DNA of 64,000 nucleotides from Brachybacterium sp. FME24 (lineage in GTDB: Bacteria > Actinomycetota > Actinomycetes > Actinomycetales > Dermabacteraceae). The notes under the pieces are model-generated. The model was given only the letters and a program-made list of their open reading frames with translations. It did not search any database and was not told the origin of the DNA. A program made the position numbers and the translations under genes. This document shows, in pieces, positions 1-11,961 of this stretch; position 1 is the stretch's first letter; every line of letters begins with the position of its first letter. The DNA is taken from the NCBI RefSeq assembly GCF_014897705.1, contig NZ_JABUXV010000001.1:310001-374000 (forward strand), in the 5' to 3' direction.

Positions 1-341
1 TCGACGTCCTCGAGAGCATCGGCGACGGTGTCACCGGTGGCGAGCACCTCCTGCTCCTGGCCGTCGACCGACACGGTGATCGGGGTGCGCTGGATGATCT
101 GGATCTCGATGCCATCGGTGACCTGTGCGGCCAGATCCGGCACCACCATGTCGGTGTCCTTGACCTCGATGCCCTGCGCTTCGAGCAGCTCGGCGACGGT
201 GGGGCTGAAGGTGCGCACCATCGACTGCTCGCCGTACACGCTCACGGCAGCCTCGTTGGACATGGCGAACGCGGTGCCGCCACCGCCCAGGCCGACGACG
301 CACACGGTTGCTGCCGCGACGATCCACGGGGTCTTCTTCAC
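1..341 (-). CDS. Resuscitation-promoting-factor-like secreted protein (DUF348), N-terminal part only
   Basis: The gene runs off the left edge, so only about 113 N-terminal residues are visible. It starts at a GTG at 339-341 with an AGGTGG ribosome site a few bases upstream. The product begins KKTPWIVAAATVC, has a hydrophobic Gly/Ala-rich signal or membrane segment (residues 5-28), and then a ubiquitin-like DUF348 domain (VAELLEAQGIEV ... GDTVADALEDVD). DUF348 domains are found in RpfB/YabE-type cell-wall lytic proteins, where they precede G5 and transglycosylase domains. Those later domains lie outside the window, so the enzyme activity is inferred from the family. It lies downstream of rpoC on the same strand, beyond a strong terminator, and so probably has its own promoter. 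Confidence 0.8.
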   Translation of the reverse strand, partial: MKKTPWIVAAATVCVVGLGGGGTAFAMSNEAAVSVYGEQSMVRTFSPTVAELLEAQGIEVKDTDMVVPDLAAQVTDGIEIQIIQRTPITVSVDGQEQEVLATGDTVADALEDV

Positions 342-495
342 TGTTCCACCTGTTCTTCGGCCACCGGACGGCGAGCCATCGTTCCCTGAGCACGGATGCC
401 CCGGAGTCGGGGCCAGCTGTTCCGATACGAGCGCGCATTCGGTGACGAAGCGCAGCGGGGAGAGTCGCACGGGAACTGCCGTCACCCATCGTTTC

Positions 496-526
496 GTCGT
501 TCCATCCCGGCGGGAAGGGGAACGAC
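496..526 (-). repeat. Inverted repeat in the rpf-like gene leader
   Basis: Arms GTCGTTCC (496-503) and GGAACGAC (519-526) flank a 15-base GC-rich loop that can itself pair (cccg/cggg). It lies about 155 bases upstream of the GTG start, in the likely leader or promoter region. Its role is unknown. Confidence 0.4.
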
Positions 527-634
527 CAGACCTTTGGCTAGTGACCAAGAGGCCTTTACCCTCACGTGAACATCGACGTCCGACAGATCACCCCGAGCGG
601 CAGCGCCGACCACTCCCCCGTGGTCCAGTTCACG

Positions 635-675
635 ACGAGGGGCGGCCCCACCGTGTCGGTGGGACCGCCCCTCGT
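635..675 (-). terminator. Strong hairpin terminator after rpoC
   Basis: Nineteen-base arms at 635-653 and 657-675 pair with one G-U-type mismatch around a 3-base loop, starting 49 bases after the rpoC stop. There is no U-tract, which is common for terminators in very GC-rich actinobacteria. Confidence 0.8.
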
Positions 676-723
676 GGATCACGCCTCGCAGGCCCTTGGG
701 CCGGTCGGCGTCACCTCAGCGAC

Positions 724-3700
724 TCAGCGGAAGTCCGTGCGGAACGGATCGGCGTAGTCGATGTCATCCAGGTTGACCGCACCGGTCTGACCGAAGCCGG
801 AGAAGTCCAGCTCGTCATACCCGGGCACCTGGTACATCTGCGCCTTGGCCTCCTCGGTGGGCTCGATCGCGATGCGGCGGAACCTCGACAGACCCGTGCC
901 GGCCGGGATGAGCTTACCGATGATGACGTTCTCCTTGAGCCCCATGAGCTGATCGCTCTTGCGGTTCAGGGCGGCCTCGGTGAGCACGCGGGTGGTCTCC
1001 TGGAAGGAGGCCGCCGACAGCCACGAGTCGGTCGCGAGGGACGCCTTCGTGATGCCCATCAGCTCCGGACGACCCGAGGCCGGCTGACCGCCCTCGGACA
1101 GGACACGACGGTTCTCCCGCTCGAACGCCACCCGCTCGGCGAAGTCGCCGGGCAGCAGATCGGTGTCACCGGACTCGATGATCGTCACGCGGCGCAGCAT
1201 CTGACGCACGATGACCTCGATGTGCTTGGCGTGGATGTCCACACCCTGGCTGATGTACACCTTCTGCACCTCGTCGACCAGGTGCTGCTGCACCGTGCGG
1301 GGGCCGAGGATGCGCAGGACCTGCTTCGGGTCCACCGAGCCCTGGGTGAGCTGCTGGCCGACGCCGATGTGGTCGCCATCGGCGATCAGCAGCGTCACGC
1401 GCTTGGACACCGTGTAGACGACCGGCTCGGAGCCGTCGTCAGGGGTCACAGTGATCCGACGCTGCTTGTCGTTCTCCTCGATCTCCGCGCGGCCGGCGAA
1501 CTCCGAGATCGGCGCGAAGCCGGCCGGGGTACGGGCCTCGAAGAGCTCCTGGATACGGGGCAGACCGTGCGTGATATCGCCATCAGCGCTGGCCACACCA
1601 CCGGAGTGGAAGGTACGCATGGTCAGCTGCGTGCCGGGCTCACCGATGGACTGGGCCGCGACGATGCCGACGGCCTCGCCGATATCGACCAGCTGGCCGG
1701 TCGCGAGCGAACGGCCGTAGCACTGGGCACAGGTACCCACTGCGGAGTCGCAGGTCAGCACGGAGCGGATCTTGACCTTCTGCACACCGGCCTCGACGAG
1801 CTGCTCGATGAGCACATCGCCCACCTCGGAACCGGCCGGAGCCGCCTCCGAGCCGTCGGCGCCGATGGCCGCGGTGGCCAGGACGCGCCCGTACACAGTG
1901 GACTCGGCGTGCTCGTGGGGACGAAGCACACCGGCTTCCTCGACCGCGATCGGGAGCGTCAGGCCCTTGGTGGTGCCGCAGTTGTCCTCGCGGACGATGA
2001 CGTCCTGCGAGACATCGACCAGACGACGGGTCAGGTATCCCGACTGAGCGGTCTTCAGCGCGGTGTCCGCCAGGCCCTTGCGGGAGCCGTGCGACGCGAT
2101 GAAGTACTCCAGGACCGAGAGCCCCTCCTTGTAGTTGGAGAGGATCGGGCGCGGGATGATCTCGCCCTTCGGGTTGTTCACCAGACCACGCATACCGGCG
2201 ATCTGACGGACCTGCATCCAGTTGCCTCGAGCGCCCGAGTCCACCATCCGGTAGATGGTGTTGGTGGAGTCGAAGTTCTCCCGCATGGCCTGGTCGACCT
2301 CGTTGGTCGCCTCGGTCCAGATGTCGATGAGCTCCATGTTGCGCTCGGCCTCGGAGACCAGACCGAGGTCGCGGTTCTCCTGGACCTGGGCGGCCTTCGC
2401 CTCGTACTTGGCGATGATCTCCGGCTTGCCGGGAGGGGTGACCACGTCGGACAGTGCGAAGGAGGCACCCGAGCGGGTGGACCACGAGAAGCCGTAGGTC
2501 TTCAGGGAGTCCAGCGACGCGGCGACCTGACCCTTGTCGTAGCGCTCGGCGAGGGTGTTGACGATCGCGCCGAGACGCTTCTTGCCGACCTGGCCCTGCA
2601 CGAACGGGAAGTCCACCGGAAGCGTCTCGTTGAAGTAGACGGCGCCCAGGGCGGTGGTGAGGATGATCGGGTCACCCTCGGTCCAGCCCTCCGGTGCGAC
2701 CCAGTCGCTCGGCGGCACGATGTCCGTGAACCGGATGTTGACCGGGGCATTCAGGTGCAGCTCGCCACGGTCGTGCGCCATGATGGCTTCCGCCTCGGAG
2801 GCGAAGGAGCGGCCGACGCCGACGACGTCCTCGCGAGTCGTCGTGAGGTGGTACAGACCGATGATCATGTCCTGGGCGGGCATGGTCACGGGGCGACCGT
2901 CGGACGGCTTGAGGATGTTGTTGCTCGACAGCATCAGGATGCGGGCCTCGGCCTGCGCCTCTGCGGACAGCGGCAGGTGCACAGCCATCTGGTCGCCGTC
3001 GAAGTCCGCGTTGAACGCGGCGCACACGAGCGGGTGCAGGTGGATGGCCTTGCCCTCGACCAGCTGCGGTTCGAACGCCTGGATGCCCAGACGGTGCAGG
3101 GTGGGTGCACGGTTCAGCAGCACCGGGTGCTCCGTGATGACCTCTTCGAGGACGTCCCACACCTCGGGGCGTGCCCGCTCGACCATCCGCTTGGCGGCCT
3201 TGACGTTCTGGGCGTGCGAGAGCTCGACCAGGCGCTTCATGACGAAGGGCTTGAAGAGCTCGAGCGCCATGCCCTTGGGCAGGCCGCACTGGTGCAGACG
3301 CAGCTGCGGGCCGTTGACGATCACGGAGCGGGCAGAGTAGTCCACGCGCTTGCCGAGCAGGTTCTGACGGAAACGACCCTGCTTGCCCTTGAGCATGTCC
3401 GACAGCGACTTCAGCGGGCGGTTGCCCGGTCCGGTGACCGGACGGCCGCGACGACCGTTGTCGAAGAGCGAGTCGACCGACTCCTGCAGCATGCGCTTCT
3501 CGTTGTTCACGATGATCTCGGGAGCACCGAGATCCAGCAGCCGCTTGAGGCGGTTGTTGCGGTTGATCACGCGGCGGTACAGGTCGTTGAGATCGGAGGT
3601 CGCGAAGCGGCCACCGTCCAGCTGCACCATCGGACGCAGGTCCGGTGGGATGACCGGGACAGCTTCCAGGACCATTCCGGCAGGCGAGTTGGTGGTCGAG

Positions 3701-4608
3701 CGGAACGCCGAGACCACCTTCAGGCGCTTGAGGGCGCGGGCCTTCTTCTGGCCCTTGCCGGTGGCGATGATCTCGCGCAGCGTGATGGCTTCGGCCTCGA
3801 GGTCGAAGTCCAGCAGACGGCGCTGGATCGCCTCGGCGCCCATCCCGCCCTCGAAGTACGTGCCGTAGCGCAGCTTCATCGCGCGGTAGAGCTGCTCATC
3901 GCCCTCGAGGTCAGCGACCTTGAGCGACTTGAAGCGATCCCACACGCGGGTGACGCGCTCGATCTCGGCGTCGTACTTCTTGCGGACCTGGGCCTGCTCG
4001 CGCTCGGAGGAGTCGCGGACCTTGCGCTTCGCGTCGGCCTTGGCACCCTCCTCCTCGAGCTGGGCGAGGTCCTTCTCCGCGGAGACCGCACGCTGGTTGA
4101 TGGCGGCGTCGCGCTCGTTGCCGAGCTCCTTGGTCTCCAGGTCGAAACGCGCCTGCAGATCGGGCATGTCCTCGTGGCGGGCCTGCTCATCGACCGCGGT
4201 GACCATGTACGCGGCGAAGTAGATGATCTTCTCGAGATCCTTCGGCGCGAGGTCCAGGAGGTAGCCGAGGCGGCTCGGGACGCCCTTGAAGTACCAGATG
4301 TGGGTGACGGGAGCGGCGAGCTCCACGTGACCCATGCGCTCGCGACGCACGGAGGACTTGGTGACCTCCACGCCGCAGCGCTCGCAGACGATGCCCTTGA
4401 AGCGCACGCGCTTGTACTTGCCGCAGTAGCACTCCCAGTCCCGGGTGGGGCCGAAGATGCGCTCGCAGAAGAGGCCGTCCATCTCGGGCTTGAGGGTGCG
4501 GTAGTTGATGGTCTCCGGCTTCTTGACCTCGCCGTGGGACCAGCCGCGGATGTCGTCGGCGGTGGCGAGGCCGATGCGCAGCTCGTCGAAGGTATTGACG
4601 TCGATCAC
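724..4608 (-). CDS. rpoC: DNA-directed RNA polymerase subunit beta'
   Basis: This 1294-residue protein is the beta' subunit of RNA polymerase. The GTG start at 4608 is preceded by AAGGAC at 6-base spacing. The first zinc-binding cysteines are C60, C62, C75 and C78. The catalytic Mg-binding motif NADFDGDQM sits near residues 533-541, and the second zinc cluster ([13 protein letters not shown]) near residue 950. The length is typical of actinobacteria, which lack the large E. coli insertion. It follows rpoB with a 115-base spacer that holds a hairpin, and is very probably co-transcribed with it. It ends at a strong terminator. Confidence 0.99.
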   Translation of the reverse strand: MIDVNTFDELRIGLATADDIRGWSHGEVKKPETINYRTLKPEMDGLFCERIFGPTRDWECYCGKYKRVRFKGIVCERCGVEVTKSSVRRERMGHVELAAPVTHIWYFKGVPSRLGYLLDLAPKDLEKIIYFAAYMVTAVDEQARHEDMPDLQARFDLETKELGNERDAAINQRAVSAEKDLAQLEEEGAKADAKRKVRDSSEREQAQVRKKYDAEIERVTRVWDRFKSLKVADLEGDEQLYRAMKLRYGTYFEGGMGAEAIQRRLLDFDLEAEAITLREIIATGKGQKKARALKRLKVVSAFRSTTNSPAGMVLEAVPVIPPDLRPMVQLDGGRFATSDLNDLYRRVINRNNRLKRLLDLGAPEIIVNNEKRMLQESVDSLFDNGRRGRPVTGPGNRPLKSLSDMLKGKQGRFRQNLLGKRVDYSARSVIVNGPQLRLHQCGLPKGMALELFKPFVMKRLVELSHAQNVKAAKRMVERARPEVWDVLEEVITEHPVLLNRAPTLHRLGIQAFEPQLVEGKAIHLHPLVCAAFNADFDGDQMAVHLPLSAEAQAEARILMLSSNNILKPSDGRPVTMPAQDMIIGLYHLTTTREDVVGVGRSFASEAEAIMAHDRGELHLNAPVNIRFTDIVPPSDWVAPEGWTEGDPIILTTALGAVYFNETLPVDFPFVQGQVGKKRLGAIVNTLAERYDKGQVAASLDSLKTYGFSWSTRSGASFALSDVVTPPGKPEIIAKYEAKAAQVQENRDLGLVSEAERNMELIDIWTEATNEVDQAMRENFDSTNTIYRMVDSGARGNWMQVRQIAGMRGLVNNPKGEIIPRPILSNYKEGLSVLEYFIASHGSRKGLADTALKTAQSGYLTRRLVDVSQDVIVREDNCGTTKGLTLPIAVEEAGVLRPHEHAESTVYGRVLATAAIGADGSEAAPAGSEVGDVLIEQLVEAGVQKVKIRSVLTCDSAVGTCAQCYGRSLATGQLVDIGEAVGIVAAQSIGEPGTQLTMRTFHSGGVASADGDITHGLPRIQELFEARTPAGFAPISEFAGRAEIEENDKQRRITVTPDDGSEPVVYTVSKRVTLLIADGDHIGVGQQLTQGSVDPKQVLRILGPRTVQQHLVDEVQKVYISQGVDIHAKHIEVIVRQMLRRVTIIESGDTDLLPGDFAERVAFERENRRVLSEGGQPASGRPELMGITKASLATDSWLSAASFQETTRVLTEAALNRKSDQLMGLKENVIIGKLIPAGTGLSRFRRIAIEPTEEAKAQMYQVPGYDELDFSGFGQTGAVNLDDIDYADPFRTDFR

Positions 4609-4678
4609 AGGTGTCCTTCTCTCGATCGGAAGAGTGGTGTCTGAGGGAACGGGGGTCGAGGGCGGGGCTCAGGGTGAG

Positions 4679-4701
4679 GGGAGCAGCGGCTGGCTGCTCC
4701 C
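4679..4701 (-). repeat. Hairpin in the rpoB-rpoC spacer
   Basis: Perfect 9-base arms GGGAGCAGC and GCTGCTCCC surround a 5-base loop, 23 bases after the rpoB stop. It may be a processing or partial attenuation site within the rpoBC transcript. Read-through to rpoC is expected, so a full terminator is unlikely. Confidence 0.5.
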
Positions 4702-4723
4702 GTCACTCCCGAGCCCGCGTCAC

Positions 4724-8212
<3,489 letters not shown>

Positions 8213-8334
8213 GGGGGGTCCTTCCACAGGCCGATGACGGAATCCCAGGCGCGGCGAACACCCGTCAAGGCAGTGGAGCAGGCAAAAGTCTGTCAGACAG
8301 CAGAACCCACGGGCGACGCGCAGCGCAAGGACAG

Positions 8335-8392
8335 AGCATACATAAATACGCGGATGGACACAAGAGCCGCGACGCGACCGGTCCATCCGCGT
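8335..8392 (-). promoter_or_regulatory. Candidate rpoB promoter straddled by a 12-base inverted repeat
   Basis: On the minus strand TTGTGT (8358-8363) and TATGCT (8335-8340) are separated by 17 bases, giving a transcript start near 8328 and a leader of about 115 bases to the TTG of rpoB. Perfect 12-base inverted arms at 8348-8359 and 8381-8392 flank the -35 element, with one arm inside the spacer. This looks like an operator or looping site. It is inferred from sequence only. Confidence 0.5.
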
Positions 8393-8839
8393 CGGCCGAT
8401 ATATGCCTGGCGCGGAATTCCGTCGGTGCTTCCTGCCCGTCTGGCTCGACCGGACCTCGCGAGCTCAGCTCAGCGGGACACATGCGGCAGGAACAGCTCC
8501 GTACGGCAGACAGAATGAAGGCAAATCCGCCCGGAGTCAAGCACGCGCAGGCTTCTTCGGGGTGTCGCGGCACGTCGCAGCCATATCCGGGTCAGATGTG
8601 CGCGGGCGCGAGAGGCCAGGGCTCGGCCTCTGCGCGCCTCGCTTCGGGACTCTCGAGCCGGATCTCCCGACGCTCGCCACTCCCCCACGACCGCCGCACG
8701 CGCCGCCGCACGCCGGCGACCACACGGGGCCACACGCCGGATCGAGATCCCGTGCCGCAGCGCGGCCCACCGTGGCGCGCGTCACCGAGCACCCGGCGGC
8801 CCAGGATGCTGCGGAGTGCCGCTCCGTCCGGTCTCCCGC
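8393..8839. other. Non-coding stretch upstream of the rpoB promoter
   Basis: I see no convincing gene here. The open frames on the plus strand have poor codon structure. The only clear structure is a GC-rich stem-loop with arms at about 8606-8617 and 8625-8637, which could end a transcript of the small ORF at 8840-9007. Confidence 0.45.
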
Positions 8840-9007
8840 TCAGCGCCGTCGGCGCAGCGCGATCAGCACGCCGCCGCCCTGCGCGTCGACGAGGGAGTCC
8901 GTGACCTCATAGCTCTCGTCGGCGTCGTGGTGCCACCCGGGATCTTGCCGCCCCTCGCGCAGCCCGACCACCGTGACCGGCTTCGAGGACGTCGTCTCCG
9001 GGGCCAT
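8840..9007 (-). CDS. Possible small protein of 55 residues, function unknown
   Basis: This reading frame starts at ATG 9007 and ends at TGA 8840, between the rplL terminator and rpoB. It encodes a 55-residue protein (MAPETTSSKPVTVV ... GGGVLIALRRRR). Nearly every third codon position is G or C (exceptions CAA, GAT, TAT, CGA), which matches real genes here. A GTG four codons upstream could also start it, and no strong ribosome site is visible. The product has an acidic, Trp/His-containing centre (DPGWHHDADESYEV) and a basic tail. I do not recognise the family. It could be a true small gene or the remnant of a longer one. Confidence 0.4.
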   Translation of the reverse strand: MAPETTSSKPVTVVGLREGRQDPGWHHDADESYEVTDSLVDAQGGGVLIALRRRR

Positions 9008-9055
9008 CGCGCCCGTCACGAGCGCCGCAGGTTGCGAGAGCCTCGGCGCACAGCA

Positions 9056-9089
9056 GAAGGGCCGCCCCGCGGATGCGGGACGGCCCTTC
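9056..9089 (-). terminator. Terminator of the rplJ-rplL operon
   Basis: Fifteen-base arms at 9056-9070 and 9075-9089 (one G-U pair) enclose a 4-base loop, 55 bases after the rplL stop. It separates the ribosomal operon from rpoB. Confidence 0.75.
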
Positions 9090-9144
9090 CGACGACAGGT
9101 CGACTGCCATCAGGTGCAGCGCTCGCCGGAGCGAGCGCCGGGGA

Positions 9145-9531
9145 TCACTTGACGGTGACGGTCGCGCCGGCCTCTTCGAGCTTGATCTTGGCGGTCTCGG
9201 CGTCATCCTTCTTGATGGCCTCGAGGACGGCCTTGGGGGCCTCGTCGACGAGCGCCTTGGCCTCCTTCAGTCCGAGGGAGGTCAGGGCGCGCACCTCCTT
9301 GATGACGGCGATCTTGGCGCTACCGGCGGATTCGAGAACGACGTCGAACTCGTCCTTCTCCTCTTCCTCCTCGGCCTCGCCACCGCCGGCCGCGCCGGCA
9401 GCGGCGGCGGCCACGGGAGCAGCTGCGGTGACGTCGAAGACGTCCTCGAACTGCTTCACGAACTCAGAGAGCTCGATGAGCGACATTTCCTTGAAAGCTT
9501 CGATGAGCTCGTCGTTGCTGAGCTTCGCCAT
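9145..9531 (-). CDS. rplL: 50S ribosomal protein L7/L12
   Basis: This 128-residue stalk protein recruits elongation factors to the ribosome. The N-terminal dimerisation region ([20 protein letters not shown]) is followed by the Ala/Gly-rich hinge (about residues 38-58) and the conserved C-terminal domain ([20 protein letters not shown]). The ATG at 9531 has an AAGGAA site upstream. It follows rplJ after a 150-base spacer that contains a short hairpin (9660-9675, CGAA loop). The acidic product is normally present in multiple copies per ribosome, bound to L10. Confidence 0.98.
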   Translation of the reverse strand: MAKLSNDELIEAFKEMSLIELSEFVKQFEDVFDVTAAAPVAAAAAGAAGGGEAEEEEEKDEFDVVLESAGSAKIAVIKEVRALTSLGLKEAKALVDEAPKAVLEAIKKDDAETAKIKLEEAGATVTVK

Positions 9532-9681
9532 GGTGGCGTTCCTTCCTGTTGGCGGGACCTGCGTCCCTGCGGTATTCGGCGGCGCACTCGCGCCTGGTCG
9601 TGCGATCCGGTCACCCGCGATGGGCTTCCGGGGACAGCGCTGAGGCTGTGGCCAAGGGGTGAGCCCGAAGGCTCAGGCCAC

Positions 9682-10197
9682 TCAGGCCTCCTGTTTCGCC
9701 CGCAGCGCGTCCACGGTGCGTGCCGCCTTCGACAGCGGCGCCGCAAACGTTGCAGCGGCCTTGGACATCGACGCCTTCATGGTGCCGGCGGCCTTGGCCA
9801 GCAGGACCTCGCGGGACTCGAGGTCCGCGAGCTTCTGCACGTCGGCCTTCGAGAGCGCCTTGCCCTCGAAGTAGCCGGCCTTGAGCACGAGCTGCTCGTG
9901 AGTCTTGGCGAAGTCACGCAGAGCCTTCGCAGGCCCCACAGGCTCGCCCTTGATGAAGGCGATAGCGGTCGGACCGCTGAGCGTGCCATCAAAAGCGGTG
10001 ATTCCGGCCTCGCGGGCCGCGATCTCCGTGAGCGTGTTCTTCACCACGGCGTAGGTCGTCTCGGAACCCAGGGAGCGGCGAAGCTCCTTGAGATCCCCCA
10101 CGCTGAGCCCGCGATACTCGGTGATCACTGCGGCATCGGACTCACGGAACAGATCCGCGAGCTCCGAGACGGCATCCACCTTTTCGGGGTTCGCCAT
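9682..10197 (-). CDS. rplJ: 50S ribosomal protein L10
   Basis: This 171-residue protein (MANPEKVDAVSELADLF) anchors L7/L12 dimers on 23S rRNA. The ATG at 10197 is preceded by a near-perfect GGAAGGAGG. An in-frame extension to 10263 runs into the leader hairpin and was rejected. The RGL and VVKNTL motifs of L10 are present, and the C-terminal helix (SKAARTVDALRAKQEA) binds L7/L12. Expression is probably autoregulated through the L10 leader upstream, which is typical of the family. Confidence 0.98.
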   Translation of the reverse strand: MANPEKVDAVSELADLFRESDAAVITEYRGLSVGDLKELRRSLGSETTYAVVKNTLTEIAAREAGITAFDGTLSGPTAIAFIKGEPVGPAKALRDFAKTHEQLVLKAGYFEGKALSKADVQKLADLESREVLLAKAAGTMKASMSKAAATFAAPLSKAARTVDALRAKQEA

Positions 10198-10443
10198 GGC
10201 CCTCCTTCCAGAGGTCTCTCGCCGCCGGGTGAAGGCTTCCAGGAACGGAAAAGGCCTCGACACGCAAGTGTCGAGGCCTCAGCTGCACGAACTCCCACGC
10301 CACCAGGGCGCCGGCCGGGGCCGGGACGGGTGCAACCGTGCAACGGTCGCTTCTTCACCTGCGCAGGCCATCCCGTACGGGATTTCTTCGATCGCTCTCG
10401 GGGTCGAGCGCGACGACCGGCGGTCTTCGGTATCTACAGACTA
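10198..10443 (-). promoter_or_regulatory. L10 leader (autoregulatory 5' UTR of rplJ-rplL) with attenuator hairpin
   Basis: The 250-base region upstream of rplJ has the features of an L10 leader. There is a possible -10 TAGTCT at 10438-10443, a conserved-looking GAAGACCGCCGGTC block (about 10416-10430), a GCCTGCGCAGGTGAAGAAG segment (about 10352-10370), and near the gene a perfect 12-base stem at 10252-10263 / 10268-10279 with a 4-base loop. On the minus strand that last stem is followed by TTTT, so it is terminator-like. L10 or the L10-L12 complex binding this leader is established in other bacteria. That it works by attenuation here is inference. Confidence 0.65.
10252..10279 (-). terminator. 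Attenuator-type terminator hairpin in the rplJ leader
   Basis: Perfect 12-base arms AGGCCTCGACAC and GTGTCGAGGCCT surround a 4-base loop and are followed by four U residues. It lies 55 bases before the rplJ start, inside the L10 leader. Confidence 0.65.
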
Positions 10444-10488
10444 GACCAGGGCGGCGGCCCCGCGCCACGGTGGAGGCGGCGGTCTGCG

Positions 10489-11349
10489 TCACACTTCGCG
10501 GCGCCGAGCCGCGAACCACGCCCCGACGAGCTCGGCCACGGTCCCGAAGCGCTCCGAGTGGTCCGGCATGGTCGCCCGGGCGACCACCTCGGCGGCGGCC
10601 CCTCCCCCGCAGAAGTCTGCGAGGTCCTCGCTCAGAGAAGTCCCGAAATGCTGCATGATCCGGCCGAGGGTGAACACCGTCGTCCGGGCGTCGAGCACCG
10701 CCCCGAGTTCGAACTCCTCGGGGGCCATGAACCGGGTCGAGCCGAACATGCGGCCCATGTCGTTGGTGGAGGGACCCCGCCGGTAGGTGTCGAGATCGAT
10801 CAGCGTCAGCCGCCCGGTGGCCAGGTCCACCATGAGGCAGCCGTCATACAGGTCGCATGCCACCCAGCCGGCGGCCTCGAGCGCCTGATGGGCATCGAGC
10901 AGCTGGTCGAGGACCGTCAGGCGCAGAGCCGGCGAGGCGACGGCGAACCGTCGGTACGGTGATCCGGGGTCGCTCCTACGGGCCGAGGGGACGCCGATCA
11001 GCTCTCCCGGCGCGCGGTCGTAGACCAGCGCGGGACCGTACGGGGTCTCGATCACGGTGCGAAGGCGCGCGAGGGCAGGATGAGCGGCGCTCCTCGCGAT
11101 CTCCACGGCGGAGCGCAGCAGCCCGACGCGGCCTGCGTGGTCGAGGTACGGAACGGCGGCGCCGGGCGGAGAAGGCTCGCGCGTACCCGCGGTCTTGACG
11201 AAGAGATCGCCATCAGGGGTCGCGACGAGCCAGGAGATGTTCCCGGAATCCTGGGTGCGGTGGTCGTAGCGGGCGAGGACCTCCCCCGCGGCGTGCACGA
11301 GCTCCTCCGGATTCCGGTCGCTGCGCGTCATCGAGAGCAGGTCGACCAT
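10489..11349 (-). CDS. Serine/threonine protein kinase-like protein
   Basis: This 286-residue soluble protein resembles a minimal protein kinase or phosphotransferase domain. The candidate ATP lysine is K52 (DLFVKTAG). A catalytic-loop-like CDLYDGCLMVD spans D166, IDLDT with D185 takes the place of DFG, and MAPEEF (209-213) that of APE. The usual HRD is changed (ACD) and the Gly-rich loop is weak, so activity is uncertain. It sits between the rplK-rplA and rplJ-rplL operons with its own leaderless-type promoter (TACGGT, 6 bases before ATG 11349). There is no membrane segment. It could be an active small kinase, an aminoglycoside-phosphotransferase-like enzyme or a pseudokinase. Confidence 0.7.
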   Translation of the reverse strand: MVDLLSMTRSDRNPEELVHAAGEVLARYDHRTQDSGNISWLVATPDGDLFVKTAGTREPSPPGAAVPYLDHAGRVGLLRSAVEIARSAAHPALARLRTVIETPYGPALVYDRAPGELIGVPSARRSDPGSPYRRFAVASPALRLTVLDQLLDAHQALEAAGWVACDLYDGCLMVDLATGRLTLIDLDTYRRGPSTNDMGRMFGSTRFMAPEEFELGAVLDARTTVFTLGRIMQHFGTSLSEDLADFCGGGAAAEVVARATMPDHSERFGTVAELVGAWFAARRREV

Positions 11350-11355
11350 CGTCCC

Positions 11356-11361
11356 ACCGTA
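11356..11361 (-). promoter_or_regulatory. Leaderless-type -10 of the kinase-like gene
   Basis: TACGGT lies 6 bases before ATG 11349. This fits the TANNNT consensus and leaderless spacing seen at many genes in the window. Confidence 0.5.
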
Positions 11362-11448
11362 CCGGCAGGACCGGCCCGGACCGGTTCCCGCCGCAGAACC
11401 CGTGCCAAGGAAGGTCGACGAAGCGCAGCCCGACCCCCGAGCTCGGCA

Positions 11449-11566
11449 GCGAGCCGAGCCGTCGGCCGAGCGGCGGGCTCAGCGGCGAGCCGAGCCGTCG
11501 GCCGAGCGGCGGGCTCAGCGGCGAGCCCAGCGGTGGGCTCAGCCGTCGGCCCAGCGGTGGGCCCAA
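11449..11566. repeat. 36-bp GC-rich tandem repeat
   Basis: Two perfect 36-base units (11449-11484 and 11485-11520) are followed by degenerate, shorter units up to about 11566. The units mix GAGCC and GGCTC half-sites, so they can form many alternative hairpins. The repeat lies in the 600-base spacer upstream of the kinase-like gene. No gene is seen across it. Confidence 0.75.
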
Positions 11567-11581
11567 CAACCTCGCCGTTTT

Positions 11582-11629
11582 TGCGGCCTGAGGACCGATG
11601 TCTGCCCCGGCATCGGTCGTGAGGCCGCA
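11582..11629. repeat. Long interrupted inverted repeat
   Basis: Outer arms TGCGGCCT/AGGCCGCA (11582-11589, 11622-11629) and inner arms ACCGATG/CATCGGT (11594-11600, 11611-11617) can form a two-part stem with a 10-base loop. No U-tract follows on either strand. It could be a secondary terminator of the rplK-rplA transcript. Confidence 0.5.
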
Positions 11630-11733
11630 GAACTGGGAAGCCGAGCCGTGGGTCCGACGGTGGCGAGCATCGGCCGTCGGCAGGCACCGTACGCCCCGCC
11701 CGACGACGGGCACCGCACGTCACCGCACGTGAC

Positions 11734-11768
11734 GGCGCCCCGCCCACCGCGAGGGTGGACGGGGCGCC
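11734..11768 (-). terminator. Terminator of the rplK-rplA operon
   Basis: A strong GC hairpin with arms at 11734-11748 and 11753-11768 (one bulge) lies about 190 bases past the rplA stop, just beyond the 55-bp duplication. It is the most likely transcript end. Confidence 0.6.
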
Positions 11769-11843
11769 GGGCAGTGCCGGGTTCTCAGCCGGTTTCGTGC
11801 AGGAAATGACCGAGAACCTGACGCAGGCCGAGGTGACCGGGAG

Positions 11844-11961
11844 GATCAGGCCATGGCGCTCTGCCTGATCTCCTACCGCTCGTACCTCGCAGTACGTCGA
11901 TCAGGCGATGGCGCTCTGCCTGATCTCCTACCGCTCGTACCTCGCAGTACGTCGATCAGGC
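11844..11961 (-). repeat. 55-bp tandem duplication with nested stem-loops at the rplA stop
   Basis: Two 55-base units (11844-11898 and 11899-11953) differ at one base, and an 8-base piece of a third unit overlaps the rplA stop codon. Each unit holds outer 8-base arms GCCTGATC/GATCAGGC and an inner CGTAC/GTACG hairpin, so the RNA could fold into two identical branched stems just after rplA. The identity of the units suggests a recent duplication. They are candidate 3' UTR structures or terminators. Confidence 0.85.

Larger units (their letters stand above)
342..723. other. Intergenic region between rpoC and the rpf-like gene
   Basis: No coding signal was found in this 382-base spacer. It holds the rpoC terminator (635-675) and an inverted repeat with 8-base arms at 496-503 and 519-526 in the leader of the rpf-like gene. 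Actinobacterial rpf genes can carry a c-di-AMP (ydaO) riboswitch. I looked for its conserved core here and did not recognise it. Confidence 0.6.

Noticed and set aside
342-723. c-di-AMP (ydaO) riboswitch upstream of the rpf-like gene
   Set aside because: Such riboswitches occur at actinobacterial rpf genes, but the conserved core was not recognisable here.
28-4644. Open frame of 1538 codons on the plus strand opposite rpoC
   Set aside because: It is a shadow of rpoC caused by high GC. The composition is Arg/Leu/Gly/Asp-rich and no family fits. rpoC on the other strand is certain.
8403-8912. Plus-strand frame of 169 codons in the rpoB upstream region
   Set aside because: It is Arg/Pro/Thr-rich without codon periodicity and opposes the candidate small ORF and the rpoB promoter region.
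11449-11961. Possible CRISPR-like array in the tandem repeats
   Set aside because: Repeats are directly adjacent with no unique spacers, and no cas genes are present.
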